In this document: positions 1-7,838 of the stretch, piece after piece
Position numbering within the stretch: the first letter of the stretch is position 1
How the letters are laid out: every line of letters starts with the position of its first letter
NCBI RefSeq assembly: GCF_900108875.1
Contig: NZ_FNYJ01000006.1
Coordinates: 1 to 64,000, forward strand
Origin: Pseudomonas sp. NFR16
GTDB taxonomy: Bacteria; Pseudomonadota; Gammaproteobacteria; Pseudomonadales; Pseudomonadaceae
Length of the DNA stretch: 64,000 bases
Direction: 5' to 3'
The notes under the pieces: model-generated
The model's database searches: none
What the model was told of the DNA's origin: nothing
The model's input: only the letters and a program-made list of their open reading frames with translations
Program-made: the position numbers and the translations under genes

Positions 1-8
1 CTTGACCA
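1..8 (+). rRNA. 3' terminus of 23S rRNA (partial)
   Basis: The first bases, cttgaccat, match the 3' end of Pseudomonas 23S rRNA, which pairs with the 5' end of the mature molecule. The rest of the gene lies before the window. Bases 9-161 are then the 23S-5S spacer, in which I see no tRNA. The exact last base is approximate. Confidence 0.5.
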
Positions 9-161
9 TATAACACCCAAGCAATCTGCGACTCGGACGAGCACAGATTGCGGTGACTGTGAAGACGACACGCACCGAAAGTTTGCAGCATACAGGCCAG
101 ACCTGATCACATACCCGATTGGCTGAAGCGCGGCCCCAGGCCTCGGTTCGGTACCCGAATT

Positions 162-278
162 TCTTGACGACCATAGAGCATTGGAACCACCTGATCCCAT
201 CCCGAACTCAGAAGTGAAACGATGCATCGCCGATGGTAGTGTGGGGTTTCCCCATGTGAGAGTAGGTCATCGTCAAGA
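162..278 (+). rRNA. rrf: 5S ribosomal RNA
   Basis: The 117-base stretch is a near-perfect Pseudomonas 5S rRNA. The conserved block around ccacctgatcccatcccgaa and the final block gagagtaggtcatcgtcaag are both present. The two ends pair to close helix I (tcttgacga at 162-170 with tcgtcaaga at 270-278). It closes an rRNA operon that begins before the window. No tRNA follows; a hairpin terminator comes directly after. Confidence 0.96.
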
Positions 279-289
279 TTAAATTCCAG

Positions 290-325
290 AACCCCATTTG
301 CGAAAGCAGATGGGGTTTTGTTTTT
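290..325 (+). terminator. rRNA operon terminator
   Basis: An 11-bp stem (accccatttgc / gcagatggggt) with a gaaa tetraloop is followed by a T-rich run. It lies 12 bases after the 5S rRNA and is a textbook rho-independent terminator. Confidence 0.88.
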
Positions 326-365
326 GCGCGTGAAAAATCTGCGGCCCCGATAAAAATCCCACCTA

Positions 366-390
366 CAAAAAAACCACCCGAAGGTGGTTC
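366..390 (-). terminator. Terminator of queD
   Basis: The stem aaccacc (372-378) / ggtggtt (383-389) has a cgaa/ttcg loop. Read on the minus strand it is followed by seven T residues. It lies just after the queD stop. It could also work in the other direction, where ctttta follows. Confidence 0.75.
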
Positions 391-407
391 TTTTACTTCA
401 TCGCCGA

Positions 408-764
408 TCAGTCTCCGCGATACACGCAACCGCTTGTACATGTTTCGTGGATACGGATGGCCGACAGCTCGGGTAACAGCGGCTTCAATTCATTCCAGAT
501 CCATTTCACCAGCACTTCACTGGTTGGATTCTCCAGACCGGGAATGTCATTCAGATAGTTATGGTCCAGGCGCTCGTACAGAGGCTTGAAGATGGTTTTG
601 ATTTCTGAAAAATCACGAATCCATCCGGTTTGAGGGTCGGGTTCGCCTTGAAGGTAAATGGCAATGCGGAACGAGTGACCGTGCAAACGCCCACACTTGT
701 GGCCTTCCGGTACGTGGGGGAGGCGATGGGCGGATTCGAACGTAAATTCTTTAAAAATTTCCAC
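408..764 (-). CDS. queD: 6-carboxytetrahydropterin synthase QueD
   Basis: This 118-residue protein belongs to the 6-pyruvoyl-tetrahydropterin synthase / QueD family. It converts dihydroneopterin triphosphate to 6-carboxytetrahydropterin, an early step toward the queuosine and 7-deazaguanine tRNA modifications. The zinc ligands are visible as His13 and the pair His28/His30 in the motif CGRLHGH, with the catalytic Cys24 at its start. This CxxxHGH spacing is typical of QueD. Length is normal for the family. It stands alone on the minus strand with its own terminator. The 101-base gap before the patatin-like gene upstream contains no recognisable gene. Confidence 0.93.
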   Translation of the reverse strand: MEIFKEFTFESAHRLPHVPEGHKCGRLHGHSFRIAIYLQGEPDPQTGWIRDFSEIKTIFKPLYERLDHNYLNDIPGLENPTSEVLVKWIWNELKPLLPELSAIRIHETCTSGCVYRGD

Positions 765-865
765 GATGTGAACCTTAAAAAGTGGCGATCGCCAGAGCGA
801 TAAATGCAGAGCGCGAGTTTACCAGCAATGGTTTCCCAAGGGACAGGCGGAACCTGACCGCCTGG

Positions 866-1948
866 TTAAACCAATGGCTGAAGCCGTTCTGCCAATCGAC
901 CGGTATCCACCAGCTCCACAAACTCATCCCCCAGTCGCTGGCTGTTTTCCATTGCGGTGCGCCAATAACGCTGGCGTTCTGCGTCTTTACCCATGAACCG
1001 CTTGAAGTCGCTTCGATCAGGCAGCTTTCCAAGCGGCAAGGTCGACAGGTATTCGCGCGAAGGCGCCAGCAGCAATACGTCCTGCAAGCGGTTCAAATCG
1101 CCTCGACGCCATGGCAGGGCTTTGTCGAACCAGCCCGGTATGATTTTGTCGGTGAAATGCGGATACAGAACGATGTCACTGCCGCTGTACGGTAGATCAA
1201 GGTGGTAATCCAGAAGTCCCCCGTCGCGGAAGGTGCCGGGTCCGACGCCCGGGATATCCATCACGCCCTGCATGACCATGGGAATGGAGCCCGACGCCAA
1301 CAGGGCCAGACGCAAGTTTGACGTTTTCAGATGCAGACACCGTGAAGGGAAGTCGGTCAATGCCAGTAGGGGAGGGGCCCGACGCGCGTCGTGGAGGATC
1401 AGACGCTCAAAATGCCTCGAAAGCCGGTCGCGGCCCAGTAGGTTGCTGGCGATGACCGAAGACAATCCCAATCCCAGTCCACGTCGATCATCCTGCGCAA
1501 GCAGCCCATGACTTTTGACGATCATGATATTCAGGCGATAGTGCGGGTTGCTGAGCACGTTCGCATCGCGCCCTTGCAACAGATCATCGAGCATTTTGAC
1601 GCAGCTCTGACTCACCTGTGCCATGGTCACGCCTTTGGCGAAGCTCTGCTCGTTATATAGCCTGCCGAGTAGCTTGAGGCCTTCGACAGGGTCAGGAAGA
1701 CAGGCGCTTGCGAAACGCCACGAGCCGATCGACGCGCCGATCAGCGAGCGTTCGCGTTTGGCGCGTGGGAGCCATTCGCCAAACAGCGCCAGGTCCAGTC
1801 CCTGGATACCTAGTGCCTTGGGGCCGCCCGCGGCGCCGGGAATGATGCCGACGTCTTGCGGAGCAAGGCCCTGATCGCGAATGCGGGCGATGGCTCTTTT
1901 GCCGGCCTTTATCGTGAGCGCCGGCGTTTTGATGTGAATGGCGCTCAT
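866..1948 (-). CDS. Patatin-like phospholipase family protein
   Basis: The 360-residue product has the patatin/RssA hydrolase signature: a glycine-rich oxyanion segment (PGAAGGPKALG, about residues 37-47), the nucleophile elbow GASIG with Ser73, and the second dyad residue in DGG (Asp242). Such enzymes hydrolyse acyl esters of lipids with a Ser-Asp dyad. The substrate here is unknown. No signal peptide is evident, so a cytoplasmic location is likely. AAGGAG lies about 7 bases before the ATG, which supports this start. It is divergent from the PepSY/two-component operon, so 1949-2102 must hold promoters for both directions. Confidence 0.85.
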   Translation of the reverse strand: MSAIHIKTPALTIKAGKRAIARIRDQGLAPQDVGIIPGAAGGPKALGIQGLDLALFGEWLPRAKRERSLIGASIGSWRFASACLPDPVEGLKLLGRLYNEQSFAKGVTMAQVSQSCVKMLDDLLQGRDANVLSNPHYRLNIMIVKSHGLLAQDDRRGLGLGLSSVIASNLLGRDRLSRHFERLILHDARRAPPLLALTDFPSRCLHLKTSNLRLALLASGSIPMVMQGVMDIPGVGPGTFRDGGLLDYHLDLPYSGSDIVLYPHFTDKIIPGWFDKALPWRRGDLNRLQDVLLLAPSREYLSTLPLGKLPDRSDFKRFMGKDAERQRYWRTAMENSQRLGDEFVELVDTGRLAERLQPLV

Positions 1949-2060
1949 GGATGCTCCTTGGAGAACGGCGCAAAGTGAATGATCTGAAGAGCCGGGGCAA
2001 CGGCAAGCGGTGATGGCACCTAGCCAGATAAATTCAGTTTTAATTAAGTTCGTGCGTTTA

Positions 2061-2076
2061 TCGTAAAGGTCGTAAA
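2061..2076. promoter_or_regulatory. Direct repeat, candidate operator
   Basis: The heptamer tcgtaaa occurs at 2061-2067 and again at 2070-2076, nine bases apart, in the short gap between the patatin-like gene and the PepSY/cvsRS operon. The spacing of roughly one helical turn, 27 bases before the first PepSY start, is what a tandem response-regulator site would look like. Binding by CvsR is inference only. TTAATTAAG lies just upstream at about 2040. Confidence 0.3.
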
Positions 2077-2102
2077 CATTACTACGAGAACGGAGAACTA
2101 CG

Positions 2103-2411
2103 ATGAAAACGTTGACGGCTTTTTTCGCTGCATCTGCCCTTACTGTCGCGGCTGGTTACGCTCAGGCGCGGGATCTTGGCCCGGATGAGGCGCTGCGTCT
2201 GCGCGATGCAGGTACTATTCAGTCTTTCGAAAAACTCAACGACGCGGCGCTGGCCAAGCATCCCAAAGCGAACATCACCGAGACCGAGCTGGAAGAGGAA
2301 TATGGCAAATACGTTTATCAGGTTGAGCTGCGCGACGCCAAGGGTGTCGAGTGGGATGTGGAGATCGACGCGGTCAGCAGCCAGATCCTCAAAGATCATC
2401 AGGACACCTGA
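2103..2411 (+). CDS. Periplasmic PepSY domain protein
   Basis: This 102-residue protein has a clear signal peptide (cleavage after AQA, about residue 22). One PepSY-type unit follows, with acidic helices (TETELEEEYGKYVYQVEL) and the strand pattern WDVEIDAVSSQIL. PepSY domains are known in protease propeptides and in small periplasmic proteins, where they bind or inhibit partners or metals. GGAG lies before the ATG. Its stop overlaps the start of a second PepSY gene as TGATG. It is the first of four coupled genes that end in a two-component system, so a role in signal sensing, such as modulating the kinase, is a reasonable inference but not shown. Confidence 0.85.
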   Translation: MKTLTAFFAASALTVAAGYAQARDLGPDEALRLRDAGTIQSFEKLNDAALAKHPKANITETELEEEYGKYVYQVELRDAKGVEWDVEIDAVSSQILKDHQDT

Positions 2412-2740
2412 TGATCGCCAGTAAGCGCCCCGGCACATGTGTCGTTCACTGGTTGCTGGCAACCTGCGCCGTCATGTTCTGCATGATGTGCGCGGCGCGG
2501 GACCTGGACCAGGATGAGGCGCTGCAATTGCGCAGGCAGGGCGTCATCTTGCCCTTGGAGCAATTCATCGAACAGGCACTGGGGCGCTATCCCGGTTCAA
2601 AGCTCCTGGAAGCGGAGCTCGAAGAAAAGCATGACGTGCTGGTGTATGAAATCGAGTTGTTGACCTCGGATCACGTGGTCCGCGAGCTGAAATTCGATGC
2701 CAGCGACTGTCGTTTGCTGGAAGACAAGGAAGATGATTGA
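2411..2740 (+). CDS. Second periplasmic PepSY-like protein
   Basis: The 109-residue product is a diverged paralogue of the preceding gene. It shares the mature N-terminus (ARDLDQDEALQLRRQG here, ARDLGPDEALRLRDAG there), the ELEEKHDVLVYEIEL block and the final strand. A hydrophobic N-terminal segment ending CAA-RD should be a signal peptide. The start is set at the ATG that overlaps the previous stop (TGATG). A longer upstream frame exists but would run through the neighbour. Its own stop overlaps the response regulator start in the same way. The tandem pair looks like a local duplication. Function is unknown. Confidence 0.82.
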   Translation: MIASKRPGTCVVHWLLATCAVMFCMMCAARDLDQDEALQLRRQGVILPLEQFIEQALGRYPGSKLLEAELEEKHDVLVYEIELLTSDHVVRELKFDASDCRLLEDKEDD

Positions 2741-3408
2741 TGCGTTTGTTACTGGTTGAGGATCATGTACCGCTGGCCGATGAGCTGATGAGCACGTTGA
2801 ACCGCCAAGGCTATGCGGTGGACTGGCTTGCCGACGGCCGAGACGCTATTTATCAGGGGGCCAGCGAGCCTTACGACTTGATTGTGCTTGATCTGGGACT
2901 GCCGGGCATACCGGGCCTGGACGTGTTGCAGAAGTGGCGTGCGGACGGGTTGGCGACTCCGGTTCTGATTCTGACGGCTCGTGGGTCATGGGCTGAGCGT
3001 ATCGAAGGGCTCAAAGCCGGTGCCGATGATTACCTGACCAAGCCCTTTCATCCCGAAGAACTGCAACTGCGCATTCAAGCGCTGTTACGCCGCGTCAGGG
3101 GGCTGGCTAATCAACCGACATTGCAAGCAGCCGGCCTGCATCTGGATGAAGGACGGCAGTGCGTCAGCCGGGAGGGCGAGGAGATTCAGTTGACGTCCGC
3201 GGAGTTTCGCCTGTTGCGATACTTCATGCTTCATCCGGAGCAGATTCTCTCCAAGAGTCACCTGGCCGAGCACCTCTATGACGGCGAGAGCGAGCGTGAT
3301 TCCAACGTGATCGAGGTGCACGTCAACCACCTGCGGCGCAAGCTGGGTCGAGCCGTCGTGGAGACGCGGCGAGGCCAGGGCTATCGGTTTGGTGGGGCCG
3401 GCGGGTGA
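2740..3408 (+). CDS. cvsR: OmpR-family response regulator, CvsR-like
   Basis: The 222-residue protein has a receiver domain with the acidic pair Glu7/Asp8, phospho-acceptor Asp51 (LIVLDLGLPG), Thr79 and Lys101. A winged-helix DNA-binding domain of the OmpR/PhoB type follows (about 125-220, ending RGQGYRF). I start at the ATG that overlaps the upstream stop (TGATG), one codon after a possible TTG. It overlaps the kinase gene by 4 bases. From memory, P. syringae DC3000 carries the calcium-responsive CvsSR system adjacent to nuo, and this operon has the same position. The family call is firm; the cvsR name rests on that recalled synteny. Confidence 0.85.
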   Translation: MRLLLVEDHVPLADELMSTLNRQGYAVDWLADGRDAIYQGASEPYDLIVLDLGLPGIPGLDVLQKWRADGLATPVLILTARGSWAERIEGLKAGADDYLTKPFHPEELQLRIQALLRRVRGLANQPTLQAAGLHLDEGRQCVSREGEEIQLTSAEFRLLRYFMLHPEQILSKSHLAEHLYDGESERDSNVIEVHVNHLRRKLGRAVVETRRGQGYRFGGAGG

Positions 3409-4760
3409 GGTCGATCCAGCGCCGCCTGAGTCTTGGTTTGATCAGCGTTTTGCTGATCGTCGGGCTGGTTCTGGCGCAGATCAGCCTTTGGCTGTTCGAA
3501 ATCGGCCTGCAGCGCTACCTCGAATCCGGTCTGCGCAATGAAAGTGAATCTTTGCTGGTCGCCCTCGTTCGAGGTCCAGATGGCCTGCAACTCGATGAAC
3601 ACCGCCTTTCGCCGGGGTATCAGCGTCCGTATTCCGGTCATTATTTCCGCATTGATTTTGACGGCGGGCACTGGCGTTCAAGGTCTTTGTGGGATCTGGA
3701 ACTGCCACAGCCTGAGCATCCCGGGCTGCATGCCAACCTTGAGTTGCAGAAGAGTCATCAGTCGCTGTTGTTGCTGCATACCGAATACCGCAAATTCGGC
3801 CAGAAGATCGCCATCACAGTGGCTCAGGACTACACGCCAGTCCAGGCCAGCTTTGCTCTCGTCAAACAAATCGGTTTAGGCCTCGGCCTCGCTGCGCTGG
3901 TGCTGATTCTCATCCTTCAGCGAGTGACGGTGAGGCGTGCCCTGAAGCCTCTGGATACCGCTCGCGAGCAGCTTTTTCAGCTTCAGCAAGGGCAGCGTTC
4001 GCAGCTTGACGAAAGCGTACCACTCGAACTTGCCCCCCTTGTGGCGCAGATCAACCATCTGCTGGCTCACACTGAGGACAGCCTCAAGCGCTCGCGCAAC
4101 GCGCTGGGTAACCTGGGGCATGCGCTGAAAACCCCGCTGGCGGTTTTGATGAGTCTCGCCGAGGGCCAGGCGCTGGAGCAGCAGCCGCACGTGCGCGCTA
4201 CTTTGCGTGATCAGTTGCAGCAGATTCAGCAGCGTCTGGAGCGCGAACTCAACCGCGCGAGATTGTCAGGCGATGCGTTGCCCGGTGCGCGTTTCGATTG
4301 TGGCGCCGAGTTACCGGGGTTGTTCTCCACGCTGCGCATGATTCATGGCGAGCACCTCGATCTCAGCGCTCAGGTCGCGCAAGGGCTGATCCTGCCTTGG
4401 GACCGTGAAGACATCCTCGAGCTGCTTGGCAATCTGATGGACAACGCCTGCAAATGGGCAGACAGCCAGGTCCGGCTGACGATCACCCTGGACGCTCAGG
4501 GCTACAGCCTGATGATCGATGACGACGGTCCGGGTATTCCCGAATCTCGTCGTGATGAAGTGCTTGGACGTGGCAATCGCCTGGACGAACAGGTGAACGG
4601 CCACGGGCTGGGCCTGGGGATCGTCAAAGACATTGTCCAAGCCTGGGACGGGGTAATTCAGTTGTCGGACAGCTCCCTCGGCGGCCTTTTGATTCGAATC
4701 GATCTGCCTGAGCGCCATGCGCTGCAATCGTCCCGCTCGGAACCGTCCGAGTCGCTTTGA
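3405..4760 (+). CDS. cvsS: Sensor histidine kinase, CvsS-like
   Basis: This is a 451-residue inner-membrane kinase. Two membrane segments (about 10-32 and 155-172) flank a periplasmic sensor region of roughly 120 residues. The H box is GNLGHALKTPL with phospho-acceptor His239. The N box is LMDNACKWA, and the G1 and G2 boxes are DDDGPGIP and GHGLGLGIV, so the catalytic core is complete. The GTG start overlaps the cvsR stop, indicating translational coupling. It should phosphorylate the adjacent regulator. A calcium signal is suggested by recalled synteny with cvsS of P. syringae, not by a motif I can see. Confidence 0.85.
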   Translation: MRSIQRRLSLGLISVLLIVGLVLAQISLWLFEIGLQRYLESGLRNESESLLVALVRGPDGLQLDEHRLSPGYQRPYSGHYFRIDFDGGHWRSRSLWDLELPQPEHPGLHANLELQKSHQSLLLLHTEYRKFGQKIAITVAQDYTPVQASFALVKQIGLGLGLAALVLILILQRVTVRRALKPLDTAREQLFQLQQGQRSQLDESVPLELAPLVAQINHLLAHTEDSLKRSRNALGNLGHALKTPLAVLMSLAEGQALEQQPHVRATLRDQLQQIQQRLERELNRARLSGDALPGARFDCGAELPGLFSTLRMIHGEHLDLSAQVAQGLILPWDREDILELLGNLMDNACKWADSQVRLTITLDAQGYSLMIDDDGPGIPESRRDEVLGRGNRLDEQVNGHGLGLGIVKDIVQAWDGVIQLSDSSLGGLLIRIDLPERHALQSSRSEPSESL

Positions 4761-4864
4761 TTGTGCGACCCTGTTGTGTGACCTCAACTTTCGTGGGACC
4801 GGGCCGTTAACCGAAGAGGAGCCCCACGGCGTAATGCACACAACAATAAAGGGTCACGACTTCT

Positions 4865-6544
4865 ATGCGGCTAAATCTCAAAGCCAGGTTACTTTCGCTC
4901 GCGGTATTGCCCGTGTTGCTGTTCGCGCTGATCGTCAGTGCCAGTACGGTCTTGATGTTGCGCGAGCAGGCGCGGCGCGACGTTGAAGAAACGCGACAGC
5001 ACTTGCTCGCCGAAGCCAAGACGACACTGCAGAGTTACGTGGCGGTCGCGATGGGCACCATCAAGCCGCTGTATGACGCGTCGGCTCCGGGCGACCTGGA
5101 GGCCCGCGCCCAAGTCATCAAGATGCTCTCTCAGGTCAATTACGCCAAAGACGGCTACTTCTTCGGCTACGACTCGCAGGCCGTTCGCCTGTTCAAGGGC
5201 AGCAGCCCCGACGGCATCGGCAAGAGCTTCAAGGATGCCCGCGATCCTAACGGCGTTTACGTCAACGCAGGTTTGGTCGAGGTCGCGAAAGCGGGCACCC
5301 ATTATCTGGAATATTCGTCTCCGTTGCCCGGCTCAAGCGATCTGGTGCCCAAGCTGGGCTATTCCGAGTACTTGCCTAAATGGGACATGGCGGTCGGTTC
5401 CTCGGTCAACCTGGACAACATCGACGCCAAGGTTGCCGAGGTTCGCAAGAACGTTGCCGAGCGCATGCAGAGCATGTTGGTCAGCATCATCGGCATCACG
5501 CTGCTGGTCCTGGCCGTCATCGCGGTGGTCGGTGTCTGGATGGCGGGAAGTATCCTGCGCCCGTTGCGACTGATGAAGGCCAATCTGGACGATATTGCTG
5601 CCGGAGAGGGCGACCTGACGCGACGGCTGGCGGTGTCGTCGCAGGATGAACTGGGCGAACTGGCCAGCTCGTTCAACCGTTTTGTCGACAAGATTCACGG
5701 TCTGGTGAAGCAGATCGCCGAGATGACCGGGCAGTTGACCGGACTCGTCAGCGATGTCACTCATCAGGCGCAGCGCTCGGAACAGGCGATGGAACGTCAG
5801 CGGCACGAGACCGATCAGGTCGCGACCGCGATCAATCAGATGTCGGCGGCCGCGCAGGAAGTCGCGAAAAGCGCGCAGGGTGCCTCGGTGGCGGCGCAGC
5901 AGACCGATGCGCAAGGACAGGCCGCCAAGCGGGTCGTCGATGGCAGCATTCAGCAGATTCACGCGCTGGTGAGTGACATCCGCCACAGCGGTACCTCGCT
6001 GGACAGCCTGCAGAACGATGTGTCGTCGATTGTCGGCGTGCTGGCTGTTATCCGTTCCATTGCCGAGCAGACCAATCTGCTGGCCCTCAACGCCGCCATT
6101 GAAGCGGCCCGGGCAGGTGAAGCCGGGCGCGGGTTCGCGGTGGTCGCCGACGAGGTTCGTGCTCTGGCCAGTCGCACTCAGCAAAGCACCCAGGAAATCC
6201 AGGGCATGATCGACCGGCTGCAGCAAGGCACGCAAGGCGCGGTGGCCGCGATGCGACGCTCAAGCGATGCCGGAGACGGCACGTCTGCACAGGCCAATGA
6301 AGCCGGAGCGTCCCTGGACACGATCGGTCAGTTGATCGGCACGATCAATGCGATGAACGCACAGATCGCCAGCGCTGCGGAAGAGCAGACGGCGGTGGCC
6401 GAGGAGATCAATCGCAGCGTGCATCAGATCGCGGTGGCGGTTGAAAGCGTCGCGGAAGAAACTCGCCATGGCGCCACGACTTCGCGCAACCTGACCGCGC
6501 TGAATCAACGGCTCGGCCAGTTGGTAGGACAGTTCCGAATCTGA
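4865..6544 (+). CDS. Methyl-accepting chemotaxis protein with Cache sensor
   Basis: The 559-residue chemoreceptor has membrane segments at about 11-32 and 199-222. The periplasmic part between them is a single-Cache type 2 domain (KDGYFFGYD and a DPNG motif). A HAMP domain (about 223-275) and a cytoplasmic signalling domain follow, with the hairpin tip IAEQTNLLALNAAIEAARAG. It signals to CheA/CheW. sCache_2 receptors often bind small carboxylates; the ligand here is not known. It follows the cvsS kinase gene by 104 bases on the same strand and may have its own promoter. I see no sigma-28 consensus in that gap. Confidence 0.92.
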   Translation: MRLNLKARLLSLAVLPVLLFALIVSASTVLMLREQARRDVEETRQHLLAEAKTTLQSYVAVAMGTIKPLYDASAPGDLEARAQVIKMLSQVNYAKDGYFFGYDSQAVRLFKGSSPDGIGKSFKDARDPNGVYVNAGLVEVAKAGTHYLEYSSPLPGSSDLVPKLGYSEYLPKWDMAVGSSVNLDNIDAKVAEVRKNVAERMQSMLVSIIGITLLVLAVIAVVGVWMAGSILRPLRLMKANLDDIAAGEGDLTRRLAVSSQDELGELASSFNRFVDKIHGLVKQIAEMTGQLTGLVSDVTHQAQRSEQAMERQRHETDQVATAINQMSAAAQEVAKSAQGASVAAQQTDAQGQAAKRVVDGSIQQIHALVSDIRHSGTSLDSLQNDVSSIVGVLAVIRSIAEQTNLLALNAAIEAARAGEAGRGFAVVADEVRALASRTQQSTQEIQGMIDRLQQGTQGAVAAMRRSSDAGDGTSAQANEAGASLDTIGQLIGTINAMNAQIASAAEEQTAVAEEINRSVHQIAVAVESVAEETRHGATTSRNLTALNQRLGQLVGQFRI

Positions 6545-6707
6545 GGTTAAACAAGCGGATGGAGACGGTGGGGCTTATCGGGTCCTCCGCCTTCATCGCG
6601 CTGCTTTCATGTCTGTTAGCGCAGTGTTACAGGTGGCACTCCTGTAGCGATTGGCGGACTAATAATCAGGCCGTGCGTTCAGCGCGGCTCGATGACATGG
6701 AAGAGAC

Positions 6708-7772
6708 ATGAACGAGACTTCGCTACAAAACAAAACCCTCATGCTGCTGTTGGTGCTGGTGACCATTGCCTTCATCTGGATTCTGCTGCCGTTCTACGGC
6801 GCCGTGTTCTGGGCCGTCGTGCTGGGCATCATCTTTGCGCCGCTGCAGCGACGGCTGTTGGCGCGTTTCGGCTGGCAACGCAACCTCACCTCATTGTGCA
6901 CGTTGATGGTGTGTCTGGTGATTGCGATCCTGCCGGTGATCATCATCGGCATGTTGATGGTCCAGGAAGGCGCGGCGCTCTACAAAAGTGTGGAAAGCGG
7001 GCAGCTGGACGTTGCCAAGTACCTTGCAGAATTCAAGGCTCTGCTGCCGCCATCGCTTCAGCACTGGCTCGATCGTCTGGGCATGGGCGATTTCAAAGGG
7101 CTGCAGGACAAAATCTCGAAGACGGCCATGCAAGGCAGTCAGTACCTCGCCACTCAGGCCTTCAGCTTCGGTCAGGGCACTTTCGACTTCGTGGTGAGCT
7201 TCTTCGTGATGCTCTATCTGTTGTTCTTTTTCCTGCGCGATGGGCAGGACCTGACGCGCAGGATCCGCATCGCCTTTCCGCTGGCTGAGCCGCAGAAGCG
7301 TCGACTGCAGCTCAAATTCACCCGCGTGGTGCGTGCGACGGTCAAAGGCAATGTCGTGGTCGCCATCACTCAGGGAGCATTGGGCGGGCTGATTTTCTGG
7401 ATTCTTGACATCCCGAGTGCACTGCTCTGGGCTGTGCTGATGGCATTTCTGTCGCTGCTGCCGGCAGTAGGCGCGGGCATCGTATGGGCCCCGGTTGCGG
7501 CCTATTTTCTGTTGAGCGGCATGGTCTGGCAGGGCGTGGTGCTGGGGCTGTTCGGTGTCTTCGTAATCGGGCTGGTGGATAACGTGCTGCGTCCCATTCT
7601 GGTGGGCAAGGACACACGGATGCCGGATTACCTGATTCTCATCTCGACGCTGGGCGGCATGGCTGTGTTCGGCCTGAACGGGTTCGTGATCGGTCCGATG
7701 GTCGCGGCATTGTTCATGTCGACCTGGGGTTTGTTCGTGGGAACTAAAAAGACGGTGCGATTGCCCGGTTAG
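6708..7772 (+). CDS. AI-2E family transporter
   Basis: The 354-residue polytopic membrane protein has about eight hydrophobic segments and matches the AI-2E/PerM family. Family features include the N-terminal pair of helices, a soluble segment near 100-150, and the C-terminal NVLRPILVGKDTRMPDYLILISTLGG region. Family members export varied small molecules or ions. The AI-2 name comes from E. coli TqsA and does not prove that substrate here. The 163-base gap upstream holds no gene and presumably its promoter. Confidence 0.88.
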   Translation: MNETSLQNKTLMLLLVLVTIAFIWILLPFYGAVFWAVVLGIIFAPLQRRLLARFGWQRNLTSLCTLMVCLVIAILPVIIIGMLMVQEGAALYKSVESGQLDVAKYLAEFKALLPPSLQHWLDRLGMGDFKGLQDKISKTAMQGSQYLATQAFSFGQGTFDFVVSFFVMLYLLFFFLRDGQDLTRRIRIAFPLAEPQKRRLQLKFTRVVRATVKGNVVVAITQGALGGLIFWILDIPSALLWAVLMAFLSLLPAVGAGIVWAPVAAYFLLSGMVWQGVVLGLFGVFVIGLVDNVLRPILVGKDTRMPDYLILISTLGGMAVFGLNGFVIGPMVAALFMSTWGLFVGTKKTVRLPG

Positions 7773-7789
7773 CCACTTGGGCATGACCA

Positions 7790-7823
7790 TAAAAAAACCC
7801 TGCTCCAGAGCAGGGTTTTTTTA
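7790..7823. terminator. Bidirectional terminator, AI-2E gene and nuo operon
   Basis: The stem accctgct / agcagggt is flanked by seven A residues on one side and seven T residues on the other. It sits between convergent genes, so it can end both the transporter transcript and the long nuo transcript. Confidence 0.9.
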
Positions 7824-7838
7824 TACCTCAGCCGACCA

